Below are positions 25,191 to 32,403 of a stretch of DNA of 32,403 nucleotides, piece by piece (position 1 is the first letter of the stretch; each line of letters starts with the position of its first letter). The translations under genes and the position numbers were made by a program. The stretch is from an uncultured Clostridia bacterium (lineage in GTDB: Bacteria > Bacillota > Clostridia > TANB77 > CAG-508): NCBI GenBank assembly GCA_947629835.1, contig CANRFH010000012.1, positions 1 through 32,403 of the forward strand, read 5' to 3'. Under the pieces are notes generated by a model. That model was not told the DNA's origin and did no database searches. It saw only the letters and a list, made by a program, of their open reading frames with translations.

Positions 25191-25685
25191 TTAAGCATTA
25201 ATTGCTCTTTTTATTGCTTCTTGTTCTTCTTCTGTAATTCTATATTTAGATTCTCCTTTTATAATTGGTTTTGCATATATATTAGACATTTCTCTTGAAT
25301 AAATGCCATTAAATACAACTCCGTCATTTTTCTCATTTAAAAGTGCAACTGTAAAACTTAAATCATTTCCTGTATCTTTGTAGGCGTTATATCTATAAAT
25401 TCCGACTTTCTGTATGCAATTTTTCATATCCGTATCTAATCTAACGCAAAAATCTTGCAATTCTTCATTTTTAGCAATTACTTTATTCATTTTGTCTATA
25501 TGTTTTCCAAGAATTTCTTCAAGGTTTGTTCCATTACCAACCTTTTCCATAAACTTTTTATATTCTTTTCTTATCTTTCTTAGCTTAATAATATTAATTA
25601 CATATAATATAAATAATAGACATATTAGTCCTGATAATATGAGCAAAAAATTATCTGTTCTTATAAAACTTAATATTGTATCCAA
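25191..25685 (-). CDS. DUF4446 family membrane protein
   Basis: A 164-residue protein with an N-terminal membrane helix (about 12-30), a coiled segment (30-85) and a compact C-terminal domain (RLDTDMKNCIQKVGIYRYNA, FTVALLNEKNDGVVFNGIYS). The family is typically encoded directly after parB in Clostridia, as here. The start is TTG at 25685 after GGGAGAG; the gene lies 19 bases after the parB stop. Function unknown; a link to chromosome segregation is suggested only by neighbourhood. Confidence 0.8.
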   Translation of the reverse strand: MDTILSFIRTDNFLLILSGLICLLFILYVINIIKLRKIRKEYKKFMEKVGNGTNLEEILGKHIDKMNKVIAKNEELQDFCVRLDTDMKNCIQKVGIYRYNAYKDTGNDLSFTVALLNEKNDGVVFNGIYSREMSNIYAKPIIKGESKYRITEEEQEAIKRAINA

Positions 25686-25704
25686 ACTAACACTCTCCCT
25701 TGGC

Positions 25705-26559
25705 TTATTTTTTTATAAGCTCTAATAATCTCTCCAAGTCCTCATTTGACTTATATTCAATGATTATTTTTCCTTTCTTTTGCCCTGCTTGTAAATTAAC
25801 TTTTGTGCCAAAGAAATTCTGGAATGAATCTTCTATATCTCGATATATAGCCTCATATTTTAAATCTTTTTTCTTCATTTTCTTTGTAACTTTTGTTTTA
25901 TTCTCTACTTCTCTTACATTTGAGCCTTTTTCGATAATTCGTAATGCCATTTCTAGTTGTTTATCGCCATTCTCTATTGCAAGTAAAGCTCTACAATGTC
26001 CCTCTGTTAATTTACCCTCTTTTGCAAGTTCTAATACTCTTTTATCTAAATTTAATATTCTAACCGTATTTGCGATAGCACTTCTACTTTTTCCTAATAT
26101 TTCAGAAACTTGTTGTTGAGTTAATGAATATTCTTCCATTAATGTCTTTATTCCTTCTGCTTTTTCTACCGTGTTTAAATCTTCCCTTTGTATATTTTCG
26201 ATTAAAGAGATTTCTTTATTTTTTCTTTGATCATCATCTCTTAAAATTGCTGGAATAGTCTTCAAACCTGCCTTTTTACAAGCTCTCCATCTTCTTTCTC
26301 CTGCGATTATTTCATAATATCCTTGTTTTTTACTTACAATTATTGGTTGTATCACCCCATATCTTTTGATAGAGTCAGAAAGTTCCTCTAATGCTTCTTC
26401 GTCGAAATGTTTTCTAGGTTGTGTCCTATTTGGTTCAACTTCATTTACTTCTAATGTAAGTATTTTTTCGCCTTCTTTTATATCTTCTTCTATATTTTGT
26501 ACATTCGTACTTGAAAATAATGCATCTAATCCTTTACCTAAGCCAGTTTTTTTAGCCAT
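25705..26559 (-). CDS. parB: chromosome partitioning protein ParB (Spo0J-like)
   Basis: A 284-residue CTP-dependent DNA clamp that loads at parS sites and spreads. Features in order: MAKKTGLGKGLDALF (ParA-interacting N-terminus), the CTP-binding GERRWRA motif near 87-93, ENIQREDLN, the helix-turn-helix TQQQVSEILGKSRSAIANTV near 140-160 and a C-terminal dimer domain. It is 13 bases downstream of parA. GGGAGGAA precedes the ATG. Confidence 0.95.
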   Translation of the reverse strand: MAKKTGLGKGLDALFSSTNVQNIEEDIKEGEKILTLEVNEVEPNRTQPRKHFDEEALEELSDSIKRYGVIQPIIVSKKQGYYEIIAGERRWRACKKAGLKTIPAILRDDDQRKNKEISLIENIQREDLNTVEKAEGIKTLMEEYSLTQQQVSEILGKSRSAIANTVRILNLDKRVLELAKEGKLTEGHCRALLAIENGDKQLEMALRIIEKGSNVREVENKTKVTKKMKKKDLKYEAIYRDIEDSFQNFFGTKVNLQAGQKKGKIIIEYKSNEDLERLLELIKK

Positions 26560-26571
26560 CGTTTTTCCTCC

Positions 26572-27363
26572 CTATTCTTTACTATGTTTGGCAACTCTTG
26601 CCTCTTCGTTTTTATTTAAAAATTCCCTTGCTAATTTTTCATAGCATTTTGCACCTTTAGACTTTGGATCATATATGGTTATAGGCATTCCATAGCTTGG
26701 TGCTTCGCTTAGCCTTACATTTCTAGGAATAACAGTCTTATATACTCTATCCTCAAAATATCTTTTTACTTCTTTTACCACTTGGTTTGATAAATTTGTC
26801 CTGGCATCATACATTGTAAGTAATGCACCCTCTATTTCAATATTTCTATTTAAATGTCTTTTAACTAAATTAATTGTATTTATTAGTTGTTCCAACCCCT
26901 CTAATGCATAATATTCACATTGTATAGGAATCAATACACTATCTGATGCAGTAAATGCATTCAATGTAACAAGACCTAATGATGGTGGACAATCTATAAT
27001 CATATAATCATAGTCATATTTTATTTCCTCGATTTTTTCTTTTAATCTATTTTCTCTAGAAATTAGCGAAACAAGTTCTACTTCGGCACCAGCCAAATTT
27101 ATATTAGAAGGACAAACATCTAAATTTTTTATTGATGTTTTCTTTGCCGCTTCCTTTATACTCACATCATTTATAATTACATCATAAACAGATTTGTCAA
27201 TTTCTTTGCTTATCCCTATTCCACTTGTTGCATTTCCCTGAGGATCAGCATCAATCAACAATACTTTTTTACCTTTTTTTGCAAGTATTGTACTCAAATT
27301 CACAGCAGTAGTTGTCTTACCTACTCCTCCTTTTTGATTTGCTATTGAAACTACTTTTCCCAA
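26572..27363 (-). CDS. parA: chromosome partitioning ATPase ParA (Soj)
   Basis: A 263-residue deviant-Walker ATPase that drives segregation with ParB. The deviant Walker A is KGGVGKTT (residues 10-17), followed by [14 protein letters not shown] and [12 protein letters not shown]. The start is TTG 27363, eight bases after GGAGG. A consensus promoter at 27415-27443 separates it from mnmG, so parA-parB-DUF4446 can be transcribed on its own. The usual rsmG between mnmG and parA is absent. Confidence 0.95.
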   Translation of the reverse strand: MGKVVSIANQKGGVGKTTTAVNLSTILAKKGKKVLLIDADPQGNATSGIGISKEIDKSVYDVIINDVSIKEAAKKTSIKNLDVCPSNINLAGAEVELVSLISRENRLKEKIEEIKYDYDYMIIDCPPSLGLVTLNAFTASDSVLIPIQCEYYALEGLEQLINTINLVKRHLNRNIEIEGALLTMYDARTNLSNQVVKEVKRYFEDRVYKTVIPRNVRLSEAPSYGMPITIYDPKSKGAKCYEKLAREFLNKNEEARVAKHSKE

Positions 27364-27414
27364 TGTTGATTCCTCCTTATTTATGTAAACTTCTTCGCTA
27401 TTTTTAACATATTT

Positions 27415-27443
27415 ATAATATAAAATTATAATAAATATGTCAA
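27415..27443 (-). promoter_or_regulatory. promoter of parA-parB-DUF4446
   Basis: Minus-strand TTGACA (27438-27443), spacer 17, TATTAT (27415-27420). Confidence 0.75.
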
Positions 27444-27450
27444 TATTTTT

Positions 27451-29336
27451 TTAATTTTTATTTCTATTTTTTTGCTCTAAATAAATCAAAAGTACTGATA
27501 TATCAGCAGGTGAAACTCCTGATATTCTTGATGCCTGTCCAACTGATGAAGGTTTGTGTTTGTTTAATTTTTGTCTAGCTTCTAAACTTAATCCTTTAAT
27601 TTGTTCATAATCAATATCTTCTTTTAGTTGCTTTTGTTCTAATTTTTTAAACTTCACAACTTGTGCTTCCTGCATTTTTATATATCCTTCATATTTTAAT
27701 TGTATTTCTACTTCTTTTACCACAGCCTTAGGAAGTTCTAAGTTTCTTTCTTCATCTATTTCTGCTAAATCTTTGTATGTAAGTTCTGTCCTTTTTAATA
27801 ATTCAGAAAGTTTTACACCTGTTTCAATTGGAGTCGTTCCATGTGAAACTAAAAAATCATTTACTTCTTTTGATGGTTTGATAGTTTTTGCTTTTAATCT
27901 TTCTATTTCATTAGAAATTTCATTTTGTTTCTTTTTAAAATCATTATATCTCTCATCAGATATTAAGCCTATTCTATATCCTTTTTCAGTTAATCTTAAA
28001 TCTGCATTATCTTGTCTTAATAATAATCTATATTCTGCTCTTGAAGTCATCATTCTATAAGGCTCATTAGTTCCTTTTGTTACTATATCATCAATCAATA
28101 CACCAATATATCCATCTGATCTGTCAAGAATTAAAGGCTCTTCTCCCCTTAATTTTAGTCCTGCATTAATTCCTGCAATTATTCCTTGGGCTGCTGCTTC
28201 TTCATATCCTGATGTTCCATTTATTTGGCCAGCAAAAAACATACCTGAATATTTTTTTAATTCCAAAGATAGTTTAAGCTGAGATGGTTCTATACAATCA
28301 TACTCTATTGCATAGGCTGGTCTTGTAAATTCTACATGCTCTAATCCAGCGATTGTTCTATACATTTCGATTTGCACATCTTCTGGAAGAGATGAACTCA
28401 TACCTTGTACATACATTTCCTCTGTATTTTCTCCCATAGGCTCTATAAAAATTTGATGTCTTTCCTTATCGCTAAACCTTACCACTTTATCTTCTATAGA
28501 AGGACAATATCTTGGTCCAGTTCCTTCTATTTTTCCTGAATAAAGTGGTGAACGATGTAAATTTTTTCTTATAATTTCATGTGTTTTAGCATTTGTGTAT
28601 GTTAAGTAACAAGGGATTTGATCTATCTTCTTTTCTTTATTCTCAAATGAGAACATTTCAATCTCATCATCCCCATTTTGAATCTCCATTTTTGAAAAGT
28701 CTATAGATCTTCTATTCACCCTTGCCGGTGTTCCTGTTTTGAATCTAACTATATCTATTCCTAAATTTTTCAAACAAGTTGATAATTTATTAGCTGGAAA
28801 TACTCCGTCAGGTCCACTTTCATATGAAACTTCACCTATAAATATTTTTCCTTTTAAATATGTACCTGTTGCAAGAATTACACATTTAACATTATAGATA
28901 GCTCCGATGTTTGTTGTGACACTTTTTACTGCTCCGGTTCTCTACCTTTATATCCACAATCTCTGCTTGCTTAATAGATAGGTTCTCTTGTTTTTCTAGA
29001 GTATGTTTCATCTCTATATGGTATTTTTTTCTATCAGCTTGTGCTCTTAAAGAATGTACAGCTGGTCCTTTAGAAGTATTTAACATTCTTGACTGAATAA
29101 ATGTCTTGTCAATATTTTTGCCCATCTCTCCTCCGAAGAGCATCTATTTCTCTAACTAAATGTCCTTTGGATGTTCCTCCTATATTAGGATTACAAGGCA
29201 TATTTGCAATAGCCTCTAAGCTAATAGAAAAAAGCAACGTTTTAAAACCCATCCTTGCTGTTGCAAGTGCTGCTTCACATCCTGCATGTCCTGCTCCTAT
29301 TACTGCTACATCATATTCCCCTGCAAAATATTCCAT
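27451..29336 (-). CDS. mnmG: tRNA uridine-5-carboxymethylaminomethyl modification enzyme MnmG, read through two CGG shifts
   Basis: The FAD-dependent partner of MnmE that modifies wobble uridine 34. The first frame carries [14 protein letters not shown] (FAD loop) and [19 protein letters not shown], then in-frame CGG at 29133-29135 (codon 68); skipping C gives the family's [12 protein letters not shown]. This frame meets a second in-frame CGG at 28934-28936 (codon 134); skipping C gives [12 protein letters not shown] and leads on through [12 protein letters not shown] and [14 protein letters not shown], and the long third frame to the C-terminal [11 protein letters not shown]. The total is 627 residues, as expected. 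AGGAGG precedes the ATG. Confidence 0.93.
28934..28936 (-). other. in-frame CGG recoding site, mnmG second
   Basis: AAC CGG AGC must become AAC, skip C, GGA GCA. Confidence 0.85.
29133..29135 (-). other. in-frame CGG recoding site, mnmG first
   Basis: CTT CGG AGG must become CTT, skip C, GGA GGA, restoring the invariant Gly-Gly of MnmG. Confidence 0.9.
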
Positions 29337-29390
29337 TTGTTTTTCCTCCTATTATTTGTTAATTATGAAACAAAAAAGTCTGTTCGTATT

Positions 29391-30757
29391 TTATTTTCCC
29401 AAACAAAATTTTTTAAATATCTCTTTTATAATATCCTCTGAAGCGCTTTCGCCTGTAATCTTTCCTATCTCATTTAAGCACTCTATAATGTGAACGCTAA
29501 TTACATCAATAGGCATTTTATTTTTAATAGATTCTACTGCATTTTCTATACACCTTTCCATATTTCTAATAGCCTGTTTATGCCTGTTATTTGTGATTGT
29601 TAAACTTTCATCTACTTCAATCTTGTCAAGCTTGTACATATTAGAAATTTCTTCATAAATAGCCTCTATCCCCTCTTTTTTTAATGCTGAAATGGCTATG
29701 ATTGGCTTATCCTGGTTTATTCCTTTCAAATCATTTTCAGTAGTTTGCATTATTAAATCAGTTTTATTTAATAAAATAATTCCATTTTTATTCTTAATAA
29801 ATTCTAAGATTTCCCTATCTTCTTCATCTAGCTTTTTACTTGCATCTATTATAAAGATTATCAAATCTGCTTCTTCTGCTATTTCTTTTGCCTTATTAAT
29901 ACCTATTTTTTCTATTTCATTATCTGTAGTTCTAATTCCTGCTGTATCTATTATTTTTAAAGGAATTCCATCTATTTGAATAAATTCTTCTATCGTATCA
30001 CGTGTCGTTCCTTCAAATTCAGTAACAATAGCTCTATCCTCTTTTAAAATTGCATTTAATAATGAAGATTTCCCTGCATTTGGTTTTCCAATTATTGCGA
30101 CTTTTATTCCATCTTTTAAAAGTTTACCATTGTCAAATGTTTTTTCTAATTTTATAAAGCTTTCTTTAACATCCTCTAATATTTTCAAAACTCGTTCATT
30201 AGTTACTTCTTCTACATCATACTCAGGATAATCAATCGAAGCTTCTATGTCCACCATTATCTCCATTAATTTTTCTTTTATTTTTCCTAGGTCTCGAGAT
30301 AATCCTCCGATTTAATTGTTTAATTGATGCTCTTGCTTCTTTTTCTGTTTTTGCATTTATTATATCAATTACCGCTTCAGCCTGTGATAAATCTATTCTT
30401 CCATTTAAAAAGGCTCTCTTTGTAAATTCTCCAGGCTCTGCAAGCTCTGCCCCATTTTTTAAGCATACCTCAAGAATTTTATTCATAACAAGAGTTCCGA
30501 CCATGTGAATTAATTTCACACATATCTTCTGTTGTAAAAGACTTTGGCGCTTTAAAAAATGAAACTAATACTTCGTCTATTATTGTTTCATTATCTACAA
30601 TATATCCATAATTTATAGTGTTTGCTTCAATGCTGAAATTTTCCTTTTTAGGTTTAAAAATCTTTTTAATTATTTCAAAAGATTTTTCTCCACTCATTCT
30701 AATAATTCCTATACCTGCATTCCCTACGGCTGTTGATATTGCAACTATTGTACTCAT
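29391..30757 (-). CDS. mnmE: tRNA modification GTPase MnmE, read through two CGG shifts
   Basis: The GTPase partner of MnmG. The first frame starts [20 protein letters not shown] (folate-binding domain) and ends at in-frame CGG 30497-30499 (codon 87) in CEINSHG; skipping C gives the conserved HG-G-TLVMN. The second in-frame CGG, 30307-30309 (codon 150), follows IKQLN; skipping C gives [12 protein letters not shown]. The third frame carries the G domain: [23 protein letters not shown], and the C-terminal CLGK motif with the catalytic cysteine. The total of 454 residues is normal. AGGAGG precedes ATG 30757; upstream in-frame codons to 30805 are not needed. Confidence 0.93.
30307..30309 (-). other. 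in-frame CGG recoding site, mnmE second
   Basis: AAT CGG AGG must become AAT, skip C, GGA GGA. Confidence 0.88.
30497..30499 (-). other. in-frame CGG recoding site, mnmE first
   Basis: GGT CGG AAC must become GGT, skip C, GGA ACT, restoring the HGG motif. Confidence 0.9.
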
Positions 30758-30863
30758 TTTCCCTCCTATTAAATAAAAAATAAAGCCAAAATGAGAAATA
30801 TCCAAAATTTATTTTGAATATACAATCCTCACTTTGACCTTAGATTGAATATTATATTTATTA

Positions 30864-31556
30864 TTATTTTAAAGAAACAACAACTTTTCTATGTGTCCCC
30901 TCTCCTATACTTACTGTTTTAACTTTTTCATTATCTTGTAATTTCATATGAATAATTTTTCTTTCATATGGAGTCATAGGTTCTAAAGTTATTGATTTTC
31001 TAGTTCTTATAACACTTTTTGCAATCTTTTCTGCAAGCTCTTCTAATGCTTTTCTTCTTTTTTCTCTATAATTTAAAATATCTAATTCCACTCTAACTTT
31101 TTCATCACATTCTTTTGTCGCAATTGCAGTTAAAATTGTTTGAAGAGCATTTAATGTTTCTCCCCTATATCCTATTAAAAAGTCTGCTTTTTTATCCTCT
31201 ATATCTATACTTATTACATTTCCTTCTAATTTGAATGCTATTTCTAGCTTTTCACCAACAGTTTTTTCAAAAAACCTATCTAAAAATTCTTTGATTAATG
31301 CCTGGCATTTTTCTAATTTTTTTATATCTATTTCTACTTCAACTCTTGGCTTTTCTACTCTTTCTCTAACAACATTTTCTTTTAATTTCATTTCAACTTT
31401 TACAACTCTTGGTGTTAGTATGTCAAAAAAGCTTCTCTTTTCTTCATTTTCTAATACTTTTATCTCTACATCACTTTTGGATACTTTTAACTCTTTAAGA
31501 CCATTTTCTATTGCTTCATTTGTAGTTCTTCCTTCAAATATCCTAGCCTCACTCAT
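30864..31556 (-). CDS. jag: RNA-binding protein Jag (KhpB/EloR-like)
   Basis: A 230-residue cytosolic RNA-binding protein. The Jag N-terminal domain reads ARIFEGRTTNEAIENGLKEL (5-24), a Glu/Lys/Val-rich linker follows, the KH domain has LIGYRGETLNALQ (near 137-149) and the R3H domain lies around RKALEELAEKIAKSV and LEPMTPYERKIIHMKL. Its ATG overlaps the end of yidC by eight bases, the standard coupling of this pair. AAGGAGGAG is the ribosome site. The gene is intact and has no CGG codon. Confidence 0.93.
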   Translation of the reverse strand: MSEARIFEGRTTNEAIENGLKELKVSKSDVEIKVLENEEKRSFFDILTPRVVKVEMKLKENVVRERVEKPRVEVEIDIKKLEKCQALIKEFLDRFFEKTVGEKLEIAFKLEGNVISIDIEDKKADFLIGYRGETLNALQTILTAIATKECDEKVRVELDILNYREKRRKALEELAEKIAKSVIRTRKSITLEPMTPYERKIIHMKLQDNEKVKTVSIGEGTHRKVVVSLK

Positions 31557-32398
31557 TTACAAGCTCCTCCTTATCCTTAAATATTCTATTCAAAATTAAT
31601 CTTTCTACTATCATTAAAATATTATTTATTAACCAATATAAAGCAAGACCTAATGGAGCAACTAAAGAAATTGAAATTGCAATTATTGGCATCATATATG
31701 TCATATTTCTATTCGTTTGAGCCATTACATCTATTTCCTCTTCCCCATTTTCGTCTAATTTCTTTTCTTTATTCTTCTCAGATTTCTTTTGCATTGATGT
31801 CGTTATTTTCATAGAAACGAAAGAAGAAATTACATATAATACAGGAATTACATAGGTTTTCCAATCTTTAAAATCCTTAGATGGAATGCTACTTAAATCT
31901 AGTCCTAAAAATTCCATATTTATATATACTCTATCGTCTTCTGCCGATTTTTCTCTTATTATTGATATTTCTGGATATGCATCATTACTTCCTGTTTCTT
32001 CTTTAATCTGTGTTGTATAATCTGTAATTAATTCTGGATCTACTTTTTTCATATATGTTAATGGAGATCTTACTAAATAAAATACTGCAAATAATAATAT
32101 AATTTGAACTATTGCACTGAAACATCCGACTAAATGGATTTAGTTTTTCTCTTTTATATAACTCCATCGTCTCTCTTTGCAATGCTTCTGGATTATTTTT
32201 ATTTTTTACTTGAAGTACTTTTAATTCATCTTGAATTTTTGTAGTTTTTTTCATTGTTTTTTGTTGATTTATTGAAATTGGTAATAAAACAATTTTTACA
32301 ATTAATGAAAATAATACTATTGCAAATCCATAATTTTGAATTAAATTATATAAAAAATTTAATAAATATCCAAATAAATTAGCAAAAAATGCAATCAT
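31549..32398 (-). CDS. yidC: membrane protein insertase YidC, read through one CGG shift
   Basis: The Oxa1/YidC insertase for membrane proteins. The first frame starts MIAFFANLFGYLLNFLYNLI and reaches KREKLNPFS before in-frame CGG at 32126-32128 (codon 91); skipping C gives NPFS-G-CFSAIVQIILLFAVFY, the conserved G-C-x-P-like turn and helix of the family. The second frame ends with APLGLALYWLINNILMIVE. The total is about 282 residues with five helices. The start at 32398 is only five bases from the window end, so its ribosome site is not visible. It heads the operon yidC-jag-mnmE-mnmG; rnpA and rpmH are expected beyond the edge. Confidence 0.9.
32126..32128 (-). other. in-frame CGG recoding site, yidC
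   Basis: AGT CGG ATG must become AGT, skip C, GGA TGT. Confidence 0.88.
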
Positions 32399-32403
32399 AT
32401 ATT

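Noticed and set aside
27830-27852. parS-like sequence inside mnmG (GTTCCATGTGAAAC)
   Set aside because: It resembles the parS palindrome but the central CG is replaced by TG and outer bases do not match; the fit is too weak to call without a genome-wide motif set.
28823-28840. Second parS-like palindrome in mnmG (TTTCATATGAAA)
   Set aside because: The central CACGTG core is missing; such AT palindromes are frequent by chance here.
5083-32128. Plain pseudogenes or random sequencing indels as the cause of the frameshifts
   Set aside because: Every break is the same event, an extra C before GG, always in the phase that makes an in-frame CGG and always restoring Gly. Random decay or homopolymer errors would give mixed indels in mixed phases. 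Not fully excluded without raw reads.
1-32403. CRISPR array, insertion sequence or prophage
   Set aside because: No regularly spaced repeats, transposase or phage genes were seen on either strand.

Overview
The window is a low-GC chromosomal segment from a spore-forming member of the Clostridia, probably an uncultured gut lineage. Supporting evidence: very AT-rich codon use, spmA/spmB, a DacF-type carboxypeptidase, a GerMN-domain lipoprotein-like gene, an AbrB/SpoVT regulator, Spo0A-box-like repeats, a CIRCE operator, and the origin-proximal block yidC-jag-mnmE-mnmG-parA-parB on the minus strand. No insertion sequence, prophage or CRISPR array was seen.

Layout. 1-460: non-coding, probably a structured RNA on the minus strand. 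500-6550: a small membrane protein, ispH, a ComEA-like protein, a D,D-carboxypeptidase, a CvpA-like protein, a DUF5711-like protein and a YkvI-like transporter. 6606-9944: an ABC exporter operon (ATPase, permease, GldG-like). 10166-12795: an XRE regulator, tRNA-Arg(UCU), a DUF4190/DUF4352-like protein, a ribbon-helix-helix protein and hsp20 with a CIRCE operator. 12847-15641: murI, spmA, spmB, a possible Spo0A-controlled RNA and an AbrB family regulator. 15743-18140: rsmI, a TrmN6-like methyltransferase, a hidden small gene and a GerMN protein. 18310-22650: a giant 2-hydroxyacyl-CoA dehydratase activase. 22700-24577: a very AT-rich non-coding stretch with an old tandem duplication, each copy holding a perfect DnaA box. 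24578-25069: three tRNA-Ser genes. 25191-32398: DUF4446, parB, parA, mnmG, mnmE, jag, yidC.

The main discovery is a recoding pattern. Six conserved genes (DUF5711-like, the ABC ATPase, spmB, mnmG, mnmE, yidC) look broken by nine +1 frameshifts, and a tenth site restores a small gene at 17392-17572. In all ten cases the in-frame codon at the break is CGG. In all ten, skipping the C (or reading CGGN as one unit) restores the frame, and the residue gained is glycine (GGN), often at an invariant position of the family. By eye I found no in-frame CGG read as arginine in any gene of the window, whereas CGA, CGT, AGA and AGG are used for arginine. C|GG spanning two codons (such as ATC GGA) is common and harmless. 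I infer that CGG is not a normal sense codon in this organism and that in-frame CGG is decoded by +1 frameshifting or by a quadruplet-reading glycine tRNA. A sequencing artefact must be excluded, but it would not be expected to respect reading phase.
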